Shown here piece by piece: positions 24,125 to 33,138 of a DNA stretch of 64,000 nucleotides; within the stretch, counting starts at the first letter, position 1; every line of letters begins with the position of its first letter. The notes beneath the pieces were generated by a model. It made no database searches. It was not told the DNA's origin and worked only from the letters and a program-made list of their open reading frames with translations. A program made the position numbers and the translations under genes. Source of the stretch: JAJDOD01 sp039024895 (GTDB taxonomy: Bacteria > Pseudomonadota > Alphaproteobacteria > Rhodobacterales > Rhodobacteraceae); contig JBCCPJ010000016.1 of assembly GCA_039024895.1 (NCBI GenBank), forward strand, positions 1-64,000, given 5' to 3'.

Positions 24125-25345
24125 TCATTTCTCGCTGTTTAATTGGCGTTCCCGCCAGATGACGTAGAGTATCGCAACCAAACCAAGAAAAAGGGTCGTT
24201 GTCATGATGCTCAGCAACTTAAAGCTGGCATCTTCTCCTTGAATGACACCGCCCGCAAAAGCATCAAGCGCAGCGCCCCCTCCAATCATAAATGCACTGC
24301 CAAGACCGCTCGCAGTGCCCGCTAAGTGCGGTCGCACAGACAACATACCAGCGCTTGCATTTGGGATGACCATACCGTTTCCAAGGCCGACGAATGTACA
24401 AAACCCAAAGAAAAGCGGCGCAGACCCAAGCCCGGCCGCGGTGAGCAGGAGCGCGGTTAAGAGCCCGAAGAAACCTATCATCGCTCCCATACGGATCATC
24501 CAATTTACGCCGAAACGTACGGAATACCTGCCCGAGATGAAATTGCCGGTGGCGTAACCAATTGCGGGCGCTCCGAAACAAACGCCCGACCAGAAGGACG
24601 ACAGGCCGTATTCAATGGACGCGACATAAGGGCCACCCCCGAGAAAGGCAAAAAAAGCGCCTGATGCAAAGGCGGCAGACAGCACATAGCCCCAGAAACG
24701 GCGTGAGCTAAGAAGCTCGGGATAGTCCTGAAGTTGCTCGCTAAAGGAGATGCCTCCGCCTTTTGCCGTTTCGCCCTGGTCTGCCCAGCATAGCGCCATG
24801 ACCAACACACCGCCCAAAGCAAGAAACCAGAAGACGGATTGCCAGCCAAAAGTCTGGTCCAATGCACCGCCAATCATCGGTGCCACCATCGGCACGAGCG
24901 CCATTCCCATGGTCACGTAGCCAATCATCGACGCAGCTTCGTCTTGTGGAACAATATCGCGCACGATGGCGCGACTTAGAACCAAGCCAGCCGCAACACT
25001 GCTCTGCATCATGCGGAAAAAAAGGAACGCTTCGATGGAAGTCGCCAGAAGGCATCCAAGCGTGGCGAAGATGAAGATCCCATGGCAAATGAGCATGACA
25101 TTGCGGCGTCCATACCGGTCGCTTATCGGCCCGACGAGTAGTTGTAGAACGGCGGTTACTGCCAAGTACCCCGAAACGGCAACCTGAACGAGTTCATACT
25201 GGGTATCAAAGTGGTCCGTGATATGTGGCAGCGATGGCAGAAATGCACTCATGTTCATTGCACCCAAACCGGCCATCAGAACAAGCGTGAGAACATGAGG
25301 GGGTGTTGTTCGATCGAAGAGCCGAACACTCTGATGACGTTTCAT
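24125..25345 (-). CDS. MFS multidrug efflux transporter, Bcr/CflA type
   Basis: A 406-residue proton-driven exporter with about twelve membrane segments. The MFS loop motif GPISDRYGRR (between TM2 and TM3) and the drug-exporter motif after AGLVLSRAIVRD in TM4-5 are present. It resembles the Bcr/CflA group (bicyclomycin, chloramphenicol and cysteine export in other bacteria). The substrate here is unknown. It is divergent from pccB with 154 bp between starts. Confidence 0.9.
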   Translation of the reverse strand: MKRHQSVRLFDRTTPPHVLTLVLMAGLGAMNMSAFLPSLPHITDHFDTQYELVQVAVSGYLAVTAVLQLLVGPISDRYGRRNVMLICHGIFIFATLGCLLATSIEAFLFFRMMQSSVAAGLVLSRAIVRDIVPQDEAASMIGYVTMGMALVPMVAPMIGGALDQTFGWQSVFWFLALGGVLVMALCWADQGETAKGGGISFSEQLQDYPELLSSRRFWGYVLSAAFASGAFFAFLGGGPYVASIEYGLSSFWSGVCFGAPAIGYATGNFISGRYSVRFGVNWMIRMGAMIGFFGLLTALLLTAAGLGSAPLFFGFCTFVGLGNGMVIPNASAGMLSVRPHLAGTASGLGSAFMIGGGAALDAFAGGVIQGEDASFKLLSIMTTTLFLGLVAILYVIWRERQLNSEK

Positions 25346-25499
25346 TCCACAGACCTAGCGCTCGCCATAGGTGAGGGAAATGCCTTTTGAGCATCAAAAT
25401 ACGGGGTGACACGATTTACAGATTGAGGAATTCTTCAATATTTCCCTTTCCTGCCGCATCGCAGCGAGTTAGGCGATGTGCACGAGAAGGAGATATGGC

Positions 25500-27032
25500 A
25501 TGTCTGATATCCTGGCCGAACTTGAAACGCGACGTGCGGCCGCCCGCGCCGGTGGCGGCGAAAAGCGTATCGCTGCACAACACGCGAAGGGGAAGTTGAC
25601 CGCGCGCGAACGCGTCGACTTGCTTCTGGATGAAGGCTCCTTCGAAGAGTTCGACATGTTCGTAAAGCACCGGACGACGGATTTTGGCATGGATGCGGAT
25701 CGACCGGATGGTGACGGTGTCGTAACCGGTTGGGGAACGATCAACGGGCGCGTGGTTTATGTCTTTAGCCAGGATTTTACTGTGCTTGGCGGATCGGTAT
25801 CCGAGACGCATGCCCGAAAGATCTGCAAGATCATGGATAAGGCCATTGAAAACGGTGCGCCTGTCATCGGCCTTAACGATTCCGGGGGGGCTCGCATTCA
25901 AGAAGGCGTCGATTCTTTGGCCGGATACGGTGAGGTGTTTCAGCGCAATATTTTGGCGTCCGGCGTCGTGCCGCAGATCAGCGTGATTATGGGGCCCTGC
26001 GCTGGCGGTGCCGTATATAGCCCCGCGATGACGGATTTTATCTTCATGGTGAAAGACAGTTCATACATGTTTGTCACTGGTCCCGACGTCGTAAAAACTG
26101 TGACCAATGAGATTGTCACGGCCGAGGAACTTGGTGGAGCATCGACCCACACGAAGAAGAGCTCCGTTGCCGACGCTGCATTCGAAAACGATGTGGAAAC
26201 TCTTTCGGAAGTTCGACGGCTGGTTGATTTTCTCCCGCTTAACAACCGCGACAAAGTACCGACCCGTCCATTTTTCGATAATCCGGAAAGAGTAGATCAC
26301 AGTCTCGACACATTAATCCCGCAGAATCCGAATCAACCGTATGACATGAAGGAATTGATCCTGAAGGTAGCGGATGAAGGAGATTTTTATGAGCTACAGG
26401 CAGATTTCGCCGCAAACATCATCACGGGGTTCATCCGCCTCGAAGGGAGAACCGTCGGGGTCATCGCGAACCAACCGATGGTTCTGGCGGGCGTTTTGGA
26501 CATCGATTCAAGCCGCAAGGCCGCCCGTTTCGTACGGTTCTGCGATGCCTTTGAAATCCCTATACTGACCTTTGTTGATGTACCGGGATTCTTGCCCGGT
26601 ACAGCTCAGGAATACGGCGGCGTAATCAAGCACGGCGCGAAACTCCTTTTCGCTTACGGCGAAGCAACTGTTCCAAAAGTGACAGTCATCACCCGCAAAG
26701 CGTACGGCGGTGCTTATGATGTTATGTCTTCCAAGCACTTACGGGGCGATTTCAACTACGCGTGGCCGACCGCGCAAATCGCGGTGATGGGCGCAAAAGG
26801 GGCAACGGAAATCCTTTACCGCTCTGAGTTGGATGATCCTGACAAGATTGCCGAGCGGACCGCTGAGTATGAAGCGAACTTTGCTAATCCGTTTCGTGCC
26901 GCGGAAAGGGGCTTCATCGATGAGGTGATCATGCCACATTCCACAAGACGTCGCGTTGCACGTGCGATTGCCTCTTTGCGCAGCAAAAGTCAGAAAAATC
27001 CGTGGAAGAAGCATGATAATATTCCGCTCTGA
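25500..27032 (+). CDS. pccB: Propionyl-CoA carboxylase, beta (carboxyltransferase) subunit
   Basis: A 510-residue carboxyltransferase that moves the carboxyl group from biotin to propionyl-CoA, giving (S)-methylmalonyl-CoA. The two crotonase-like halves are clear: FTVLGGSVSETHARKICKIM with GLNDSGGARIQEGVDSLAGY, and FVDVPGFLPGTAQEYGGVIK with AYGGAYDVMSSKHLRGD. AAGGAG sits eight bases before the ATG at 25500. Its biotinylated partner PccA is encoded 1.9 kb downstream, with several small lipoprotein genes between. Confidence 0.97.
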   Translation: MSDILAELETRRAAARAGGGEKRIAAQHAKGKLTARERVDLLLDEGSFEEFDMFVKHRTTDFGMDADRPDGDGVVTGWGTINGRVVYVFSQDFTVLGGSVSETHARKICKIMDKAIENGAPVIGLNDSGGARIQEGVDSLAGYGEVFQRNILASGVVPQISVIMGPCAGGAVYSPAMTDFIFMVKDSSYMFVTGPDVVKTVTNEIVTAEELGGASTHTKKSSVADAAFENDVETLSEVRRLVDFLPLNNRDKVPTRPFFDNPERVDHSLDTLIPQNPNQPYDMKELILKVADEGDFYELQADFAANIITGFIRLEGRTVGVIANQPMVLAGVLDIDSSRKAARFVRFCDAFEIPILTFVDVPGFLPGTAQEYGGVIKHGAKLLFAYGEATVPKVTVITRKAYGGAYDVMSSKHLRGDFNYAWPTAQIAVMGAKGATEILYRSELDDPDKIAERTAEYEANFANPFRAAERGFIDEVIMPHSTRRRVARAIASLRSKSQKNPWKKHDNIPL

Positions 27033-27269
27033 CCGCAGATTGCACGTGCTGCTTTCCTGCCACAGGGCGATGAATATTTCCCCGTTAACCTTTGAGGCTG
27101 GAAACAATCCGAAGAAATGCGTTAATCAGCACCTATCCGCCGTCACCCGTAACTATCTACTGGACACGGGTTTTCGGTCGGCTAGTGTCACGCCGTACGC
27201 GGAAAGCGTGCGGGACTATTGGAAAGGCCGAGCTGATAATACGGCCTTGACGGATCGAAGGAGACAGTC

Positions 27270-27395
27270 ATGTCGAACACCCTCAAAGCCCTCCTGGCCC
27301 TTGGCCTCTTTACAGTTCTCGCAGCCTGCGCTCAGCAGGAAGAGCCCATGGAAGAGCCCATGGTCATGGAAGAGCCAGTTATGGAAAAGTTCTAA
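27270..27395 (+). CDS. Very small lipoprotein, 41 residues
   Basis: A short frame beginning MSNTLKALLALGLFTVLAAC with a good lipobox (LAAC, cysteine 20). The mature part is only about 22 residues and consists of acidic methionine/proline repeats (EEPMEEPM, EEPVMEKF). The ribosome binding site AAGGAGA is strong. Methionine-rich acidic tails sometimes bind metals, but no role can be assigned. It lies between pccB and pccA and ends just before a hairpin. Confidence 0.65.
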   Translation: MSNTLKALLALGLFTVLAACAQQEEPMEEPMVMEEPVMEKF

Positions 27396-27409
27396 TTCAG
27401 AACGTTTTC

Positions 27410-27431
27410 GGTCGGGGCGTCAGCCCCGACC
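27410..27431 (+). terminator. Hairpin after the small lipoprotein gene
   Basis: GGTCGGGGC-GTCA-GCCCCGACC is a perfect 9-bp stem with a 4-base loop, 15 bases after the stop. No T-run follows on the plus strand (AAACCC), so termination may be partial. Confidence 0.6.
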
Positions 27432-27452
27432 AAACCCTCGCATTGGGCTAAA

Positions 27453-27554
27453 ATGCATCACATCCCTAAATTGTTGTTGTTCCTCTGGCTTGCATTGCTG
27501 CTCGGCTGTGTTGAAAGTCAGGATATCACGCTGGTCATGCCAAGGATCGGCTAG
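27453..27554 (+). CDS. Possible tiny lipoprotein, 33 residues
   Basis: The frame begins MHHIPKLLLFLWLALLLGCV with an acceptable lipobox (LLGC, cysteine 19) and a 15-residue tail. No strong ribosome binding site is seen (GGGCTAA just upstream). It is similar in scale to entericidin-like peptides, but it may be a chance frame; its position among other small lipoprotein genes is the main argument for it. Confidence 0.35.
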   Translation: MHHIPKLLLFLWLALLLGCVESQDITLVMPRIG

Positions 27555-27569
27555 TAGTACTGCGGTATC

Positions 27570-27941
27570 ATGGGGCAGGTTGTGTTGAAGCACCGGGGCT
27601 TTCCGGGGCGTATGCCGGGTACAGATTTTCAGTTCACGATACGCCGCGCAAACCCACGTGGGGTGACTAAAATCGTTCCGCGCGAACGTTTTGCGGATCG
27701 AAAGAAGGCAGATCGGGATGCAGACGCGGCCTTTATGGCGTGTCTGTGGGATCAATTCGGCGAAGCACCATTCGAGCGCGGAAATCTTGATGCAGGGCGT
27801 TTGTCCTGGTTATTTGGACGCGAAGTTGTCGCCGCCGAAGACCCTTTTGACCCGGCGAGCTATGCGGCCTTGATGAAAATCGACGAAAACCGCGCCCGCG
27901 CTTCCTTCCCAGACGCATTTGATGGAACATGGGTGGCATGA
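27570..27941 (+). CDS. Conserved hypothetical protein between pccB and pccA
   Basis: A 123-residue soluble protein that I do not recognise. It is rich in arginine and acidic residues (RRANPRGVTKIVPRERFADR, KKADRDADAAFMACLWDQFG) and has no membrane or signal segment. Position within the propionyl-CoA carboxylase locus hints at a linked role but does not prove one. No good ribosome binding site is visible ahead of the ATG at 27570. Confidence 0.65.
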   Translation: MGQVVLKHRGFPGRMPGTDFQFTIRRANPRGVTKIVPRERFADRKKADRDADAAFMACLWDQFGEAPFERGNLDAGRLSWLFGREVVAAEDPFDPASYAALMKIDENRARASFPDAFDGTWVA

Positions 27942-28287
27942 ATCTGCTGCGAATTTTCCCTTTTTGGCAAAGACTTGCCGGTTTCGTGCCTGCCAAAACG
28001 TTTTGCTGTTTTGAAATGTGGAATTCGTGCAAGTCTACATCTGAAGATGTGTGCTCCACTCACCACGCATTTTCCACAAGTAAGAACCGTTACCCTTCCC
28101 CTTCACGTCGGCTCGATCGGATTTCCCCGGTCGGGCCTTCGTGTTTCGAGCGAGCTTCAGCCGATTTGCGGCGGCTTGCCGCGCGTTACTCGTTGGATTT
28201 GAGGGTTGTTATTGCAAAACAATCGCTACGACGCCTCTTTTCAAGCCCGGGACGGGGCTTGCAAACAAACAAAAGAGGAAATGTCTC
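27942..28287. other. Intergenic region with a leader hairpin
   Basis: This 346-bp stretch has no credible gene. CAAGCCC-GGGACG-GGGCTTG (28242-28261) forms a 7-bp stem 26 bases before the next ATG, and ACATCTGAAGATGT near 28027 is another short stem. A promoter for the two paralogous lipoproteins is expected here. Confidence 0.5.
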
Positions 28288-28485
28288 ATGTCGAAATTCG
28301 CTCCTATCTTACTGTTCTCATCAGTACTCGTCTTGGCTGCCTGCGATGAGGTCGACTCCGATCTTGAACGCGCTGCAATCGGCGCAGCAATTGGCTGCGC
28401 CGCCGGTCAAGTCTTGGTCAACGGTCGATGCGTTGAAGGTGCCGTGGTCGGCGGCGCGGCGGGTGCCTTGTCGGACGAGTTTTAA
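28288..28485 (+). CDS. Small glycine-zipper lipoprotein, copy 1
   Basis: A 65-residue lipoprotein: signal MSKFAPILLFSSVLVLAAC with lipobox LAAC (C19), then two glycine/alanine-rich stretches (AAIGAAIGCAAG and GAVVGGAAGAL) flanking NGRC. C37 and C48 are ten residues apart. Glycine zippers of this type pack helices in outer-membrane-associated proteins. GAGGAAATG lies seven bases from the ATG. It is a clear paralogue of the next gene; the function is unknown. Confidence 0.78.
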   Translation: MSKFAPILLFSSVLVLAACDEVDSDLERAAIGAAIGCAAGQVLVNGRCVEGAVVGGAAGALSDEF

Positions 28486-28551
28486 CGCGTCACGGTGCGA
28501 TGACGGTGAGAAGTGGCCGTTTTATGCTTGCATCTTTGCTTTTGAGCGAAC

Positions 28552-28568
28552 TGATATTGAATATCAGG
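28552..28568. promoter_or_regulatory. AT-rich perfect palindrome between the paralogous lipoproteins
   Basis: CTGATATT-G-AATATCAG is a perfect 17-bp palindrome, 61 bp before the second lipoprotein gene. Its size and symmetry suit an operator for a dimeric regulator; no regulator gene is adjacent. Confidence 0.4.
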
Positions 28569-28629
28569 GGACGAAAGCTCTGGCTAACGTTCAAGGTCAA
28601 AGACCTAGGAACATAAGAGGCAGAACATC

Positions 28630-28830
28630 ATGCAAACAAAACTACCAATCCTCGCCATCGCAGCCCTCCTTGGGCTATCGGCCTGCAGTCAAGGTACCGA
28701 CTTGGAGCGCGCACTCATCGGTGCAGGTGCGGGCTGTATCGCCGGAGAGCTCATCGATAATGGCGAATGTCTTGTCGGCGCGGCCGTCGGTGGTGCCGCC
28801 GGCGCGCTCTCGGACGACTTCAACTACTAA
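28630..28830 (+). CDS. Small glycine-zipper lipoprotein, copy 2
   Basis: A 66-residue lipoprotein parallel to copy 1: lipobox LSAC (C19), DLERALIGAGAGCIAGE, NGECLVGAAVGGAAGALSDD. The cysteines C36 and C47 keep the same spacing as in copy 1, and both share the DLERA and GGAAGALSD motifs. GAGGCAGAACATC precedes the ATG. The two copies have diverged in their signal peptides, so the duplication is not very recent. Confidence 0.78.
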   Translation: MQTKLPILAIAALLGLSACSQGTDLERALIGAGAGCIAGELIDNGECLVGAAVGGAAGALSDDFNY

Positions 28831-28938
28831 ATCGCAGGCGAGCCAGTCTCGCTGCACGTTAAGGCGGAACGCCGTCTGGTCATCAAACCGGGCGGCGTTT
28901 ATCAGTTTACCGGGTTCCGCGACCTGGCTGGAGGGGAC

Positions 28939-30942
28939 ATGTTCAAGAAAATCCTGATTGCCAATCGGGGCGAGATCGCTTGTCGGGTCATTAAAACAGC
29001 TCGGAAGATGGGTATTCAGACCGTTGCAATTTACTCAGATGCGGATGCCCATGCCCTACATGTCAAAATGGCGGATGAAGCGGTTCACATCGGGCCTGCT
29101 CCGGCCAATCAGTCCTACATCGTTATCGACAAGGTTATGGACGCAATCCGTCTAACAGGCGCGGAGGCCGTGCATCCGGGATATGGTTTCCTATCGGAAA
29201 ATCCGAAATTTGCCGAAGCACTCGAAGCAAAAGGTGTCGCATTCATCGGCCCCCCCAAGGGTGCAATTGAGGCGATGGGAGACAAAATCACCTCCAAGAA
29301 GATTGCGCAGGAGGCACATGTTTCGACGGTTCCGGGGTATATGGGGCTGATCGAGGATGCTGACGAAGCGGTAAAAATCTCCTCCGAGATTGGCTATCCG
29401 GTCATGATAAAAGCCAGCGCCGGGGGCGGCGGCAAAGGCATGCGGATTGCTTGGGATGACCAGGAGGCGCGGGAGGGGTTCCAATCCTCCAAAAATGAAG
29501 CCGCCAACAGTTTCGGTGATGATCGCATTTTCATCGAGAAGTTCGTTACGCAACCGCGTCACATTGAAATCCAGGTGCTGTGCGACGGTCATGGCAACGG
29601 TGTTTACCTCAATGAGCGCGAATGCTCGATCCAGCGCCGGAACCAAAAGGTGATTGAGGAAGCGCCTTCTCCGTTTTTGGATGAAGCTACCCGAAAGTCG
29701 ATGGGCGAGCAGTCTCTCGCCCTTGCCCACGCGGTCGGTTACCAAAGTGCCGGAACGGTCGAGTTCATCGTCGACGGTGATCGGAACTTCTATTTTCTGG
29801 AGATGAACACACGGTTGCAGGTTGAACATCCCGTTACCGAGTTGATTACCGGTATCGATCTTGTTGAGCAGATGATCCGGGTTGCGGCGGGTGAGAAGCT
29901 CTCATTGACGCAAGGCGATATCGGCATCAACGGGTGGGCAATGGAAAGTCGCCTATACGCCGAGGACCCGTATCGCGGCTTCTTGCCTTCCATTGGCCGC
30001 CTGACACGGTACCGCCCACCCGAAGAGGTGACAGAAGAAGGCCGCGTTGTCCGCAACGACACCGGCGTTTTTGAAGGCGGTGAGATCAGCATGTACTATG
30101 ACCCGATGATCGCGAAGCTTTGCACATGGGGCAAAGATCGTGCATCGGCCATAGAAGAGATGAGGGGCGCCCTCGATCGTTTCGAGGTGGAAGGGATCGG
30201 ACACAACATTCCTTTTTTGTCGGCCGTTTACGACCATGCGAAGTTCATATCTGGTGAAATGACAACGGCGTTCATTGCTGAAGAATATCCCGACGGGTTC
30301 GAAGGTGTTGAACTCGATGAAGAGACATGTCGTCGAATCGCCGCCGCCGCCGCTGCCATGCACCGGGTTGCAGAAATTAGGCGCACGCGCATCTCCGGCC
30401 GGTTGGATAACCATCAGCGCCAGGTGGGCGCGGATTGGATTGTACGGCTTGGTGCCCATAGCTTTGCGGTAACGGTGGATGCCGACAGGGAGGGCGCGAA
30501 TGTAAACTTCGTAGATGGCGGGTCATCGCTACGTGTGGCGAGTGATTGGACGCCTGGGCAGCCTCTGGCCGAACTAGACATCGACGGTAGGCCGCTAGTC
30601 CTGAAGGTCAGCCCGACAAGTAGCGGCTACCATGTGCGCCATCGTGGCGCGGACATGCATGTTGACATCTTTAGCACTCGCCATGCCGAACTCGCTGCTC
30701 TGATGCCGGTCAAAACGCCGCCGGACACGTCGAAAATGTTGCTCTGCCCAATGCCGGGGTTGATCGTGAAGATTGACGTCGAAGAAGGGCAAGAGGTGCA
30801 GGAAGGCCAGGCGCTTTGTACGGTTGAAGCCATGAAAATGGAGAATATCCTTCGCGCCGAGAAAAAGGGCGTGGTGTCCAAGATCAACGCCGGCCCTGGG
30901 GATAGCCTCGCCGTAGATGATGTGATCATGGAGTTTGAATGA
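28939..30942 (+). CDS. pccA: Propionyl-CoA carboxylase, alpha (biotin carboxylase/carrier) subunit
   Basis: A 667-residue subunit that carboxylates its own biotin with ATP and bicarbonate. The biotin carboxylase domain (about 1-445) starts KILIANRGEIACRVIKTARK and includes the ATP lid KASAGGGGKGMR and EMNTRLQVEHPVTE. A middle domain that contacts PccB follows, and the biotin carrier domain ends the protein with EAMKMEN; the biotinylated lysine is K633, 34 residues from the C-terminus as usual. The stop overlaps the next gene by four bases (ATGA). Confidence 0.97.
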   Translation: MFKKILIANRGEIACRVIKTARKMGIQTVAIYSDADAHALHVKMADEAVHIGPAPANQSYIVIDKVMDAIRLTGAEAVHPGYGFLSENPKFAEALEAKGVAFIGPPKGAIEAMGDKITSKKIAQEAHVSTVPGYMGLIEDADEAVKISSEIGYPVMIKASAGGGGKGMRIAWDDQEAREGFQSSKNEAANSFGDDRIFIEKFVTQPRHIEIQVLCDGHGNGVYLNERECSIQRRNQKVIEEAPSPFLDEATRKSMGEQSLALAHAVGYQSAGTVEFIVDGDRNFYFLEMNTRLQVEHPVTELITGIDLVEQMIRVAAGEKLSLTQGDIGINGWAMESRLYAEDPYRGFLPSIGRLTRYRPPEEVTEEGRVVRNDTGVFEGGEISMYYDPMIAKLCTWGKDRASAIEEMRGALDRFEVEGIGHNIPFLSAVYDHAKFISGEMTTAFIAEEYPDGFEGVELDEETCRRIAAAAAAMHRVAEIRRTRISGRLDNHQRQVGADWIVRLGAHSFAVTVDADREGANVNFVDGGSSLRVASDWTPGQPLAELDIDGRPLVLKVSPTSSGYHVRHRGADMHVDIFSTRHAELAALMPVKTPPDTSKMLLCPMPGLIVKIDVEEGQEVQEGQALCTVEAMKMENILRAEKKGVVSKINAGPGDSLAVDDVIMEFE

Positions 30943-32507
30943 GCACAATTGCAACGGAAGCCCAGGCTGTTGCATCAAGCACAGGGCGCCACGTGGCTGC
31001 TGCGGTCGTGGGGGCGTTGCTGACATTTGGCGTGTTCGTTGCCATTGCCATGTCAATGAACGAGGGCGTCTTTGAGTACCCCCTCGACGATGTTTACATC
31101 CACCTAGCCATGGCGGAACAAATCGCGCGTGGCGGCTACGGTGTAAATGCCGGTGAGTTTGCCTCGGCGGCATCATCGCCGGTATACCCGCTGTTTTTGC
31201 TGCCTTTTGCGGGCGAAGAATTGCAAAGATGGTTGCCGCTTTTCTGGAACGTGGCTTCTCTTGTATTGGCGGCGGCTCTTGTGGGCTGGGCCTTGGCCCG
31301 TGCGAACCTCGGCCGTTTGGGACTGGTCCTCGCTTTTGCATCGGCGTTCTGTCTGAACATGTATATTACGGCTTACGGGGGCATGGAGAACATGATCCAC
31401 GGCCTTGCTAGCCTCGCAATTGTGGTGGGGCTCTGGCACTTCGTGGAGACTGGGCGGATCGGGGCTCTGCTGGTCCTTGGCGTCGCTTTTGCGCCGGGCC
31501 TCCGTTTGGAAGGGCTCGCGCTTGCCTTGGCGGCTGGTGGTGTTGTGTTTTTGCTTGGGCGTAAGTTGGCGGGGGTGGCTCTGTCCATTGTCGCGGTTCT
31601 ACCAATCGCCGTACTCGTGGTCTTACTGACTTCGTTGGGACTTGATCCACTTCCCAACTCCGTGAACGCAAAACTGCCGCTCGACGGCGCCGCAGCGCAG
31701 AGTTTCTTGTCAAGCTTCGGCGCAAATATTCGTTTTAATGCGAGCGTTTATGGGGGGCGGTACCTCACAGCGATGACCATTCTCACTGCGTTTGTTGCCA
31801 TTACTTCGCTGGCGCAAGGCCGGCGGGAACAGGGTTTGGTTGGGCTCGCGGTAGCGGCTGCTGCTGTGGCACATCTAGGTTTCGCGGCCACAGGCTGGCT
31901 GGACCGATATGAGAACTATCTGCTTGTTTCACTTTTCGCCGTTTTGGCCCTCTTGCTCGCCAGTTTTAGCCGCCAGCTTCGCCTCGGCCTTCTGAGCCTA
32001 GTGCTGCTCGGTGGCGTTGTGACCTATGCCCCGCATATCGATAATCGGCTGGCGGGGATGCGCGCTATTCACAACCAACAAGGCGAAATGAGCCGTTTTG
32101 CGAAAGACTTCCTGAAAGCGCCGGTCGCGGTCAACGATCTTGGATATGTATCGTGGAATAACGACAATTACGTGCTGGATCTCTATGGCCTCGCGTCGAG
32201 TGAGGCATTGAGCCTAAGACTGGATGAGGCACCCGTGGGATGGGGCGACGGCCTCGCAGACGCAAATGGTGTGAAAGCAGCCATGATTTACGATACGTGG
32301 GTCAAGGACGCCCTTGGCCCCGATTGGGTGTGGATGGGGGATTTGATCCTTACCAACCATGGATGGGCTTTTCTTGGCAGCAACGCGGTCGCTTTTTACG
32401 CCAGAGACGCCGAACAAGCCGAAGCTTTGCGTCCGGCTTTGGCAGCTTGGGCAAGCGATCTTCCCGAGGGTTCTGTGTTCACCAACAAGGTGAGGGTGAC
32501 AGAGTGA
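30939..32507 (+). CDS. Polytopic membrane protein, GT-C glycosyltransferase-like
   Basis: A 522-residue protein with about ten hydrophobic segments and a soluble C-terminal part (from about residue 375). After the first membrane helix comes EYPLDDVYIHLAMAEQIARG, an acidic DD motif in the first periplasmic loop as in GT-C glycosyltransferases that use lipid-linked sugars. The C-terminal domain contains VNDLGYVSWNNDNYVLDLYG. The assignment is by architecture only. It is translationally coupled to pccA (ATGA), an unexplained partnership with propionate metabolism. Confidence 0.75.
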   Translation: MSTIATEAQAVASSTGRHVAAAVVGALLTFGVFVAIAMSMNEGVFEYPLDDVYIHLAMAEQIARGGYGVNAGEFASAASSPVYPLFLLPFAGEELQRWLPLFWNVASLVLAAALVGWALARANLGRLGLVLAFASAFCLNMYITAYGGMENMIHGLASLAIVVGLWHFVETGRIGALLVLGVAFAPGLRLEGLALALAAGGVVFLLGRKLAGVALSIVAVLPIAVLVVLLTSLGLDPLPNSVNAKLPLDGAAAQSFLSSFGANIRFNASVYGGRYLTAMTILTAFVAITSLAQGRREQGLVGLAVAAAAVAHLGFAATGWLDRYENYLLVSLFAVLALLLASFSRQLRLGLLSLVLLGGVVTYAPHIDNRLAGMRAIHNQQGEMSRFAKDFLKAPVAVNDLGYVSWNNDNYVLDLYGLASSEALSLRLDEAPVGWGDGLADANGVKAAMIYDTWVKDALGPDWVWMGDLILTNHGWAFLGSNAVAFYARDAEQAEALRPALAAWASDLPEGSVFTNKVRVTE

Positions 32508-32508
32508 C

Positions 32509-33006
32509 CTATTCGCCGCCTGCCGAACGCGCAGCCTCTTTTGCATCGATAATTTCCTGGCGACGCATTGGCATTTTATCAATTTGTCGGGTCAACTCGC
32601 GGACATCCCAGGGAAACGGCTTGCGGAGCTTTACCCCACCGTCTTTTCCAATGAGCGTCAGCATAAAGCCACGAGGCCGCAACTTGGTGCGTAAGTCCGA
32701 GCGAGCCTCGGGATCAGTATCCGTGATCAAGACCACATCTCGTTCCGTGAGCTCATCCGACCGTGTGGCAAGGAGTTCGATTTGGCGCTGGAATGCCGGA
32801 TCATTTGTGCTGTCTGCAAACACGATGACGGGTCTTGCGGCCCATTTGAATTCATCAAGATCGATATCGCCCGCGTCAAAGGCAATCGTCTTGTCGGCCT
32901 CCCACTGGACCAGGGCGTTTGGCGCTTCGGCGTCGGTCGCGCTTGCCGTTGTGGCGAAGGCGATGACAGGCAGAAAGCCGAAGAGTTTCAGTGTAATGGG
33001 CATCAT
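32509..33006 (-). CDS. DUF4174 domain secreted protein
   Basis: A protein of about 165 residues with a signal peptide (PITLKLFGFLPVIAFATTAS) and a DUF4174 domain. The segment FKWAARPVIVFADSTNDPAF and DVVLITDTDP with LRPRGFMLTLIGKDGGVKLR gives a thioredoxin-like outline without a CxxC pair. The function is unknown. The ATG pair at 33006/33003 follows GGAG at a suitable distance. The gene lies opposite in direction inside the pccA-mutase region and ends one base after the preceding gene. Confidence 0.85.
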   Translation of the reverse strand: MMPITLKLFGFLPVIAFATTASATDAEAPNALVQWEADKTIAFDAGDIDLDEFKWAARPVIVFADSTNDPAFQRQIELLATRSDELTERDVVLITDTDPEARSDLRTKLRPRGFMLTLIGKDGGVKLRKPFPWDVRELTRQIDKMPMRRQEIIDAKEAARSAGGE

Positions 33007-33138
33007 GTTTGCATCTCCGTTGGGCATGAATATATGCCGGAAATCGAAAAATCTAAGGGCAGATCAAAACTCTTCGGCTTGTTTTGATGATTTTCTTCAG
33101 GGATCGCCGGTTAACCTGAGCGGAATGGAGGGTTCGAC

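Noticed and set aside
26956..27588. A 210-codon open frame after pccB
   Set aside because: It covers the end of pccB, the small lipoprotein genes and a hairpin in another frame, has a composition rich in Ser/Arg/Cys, and shows no family resemblance.
27929..28957. A 342-codon open frame across the zipper lipoproteins
   Set aside because: It runs through two better-supported lipoprotein genes and the start of pccA in a different frame, with low-complexity serine/arginine-rich translation.
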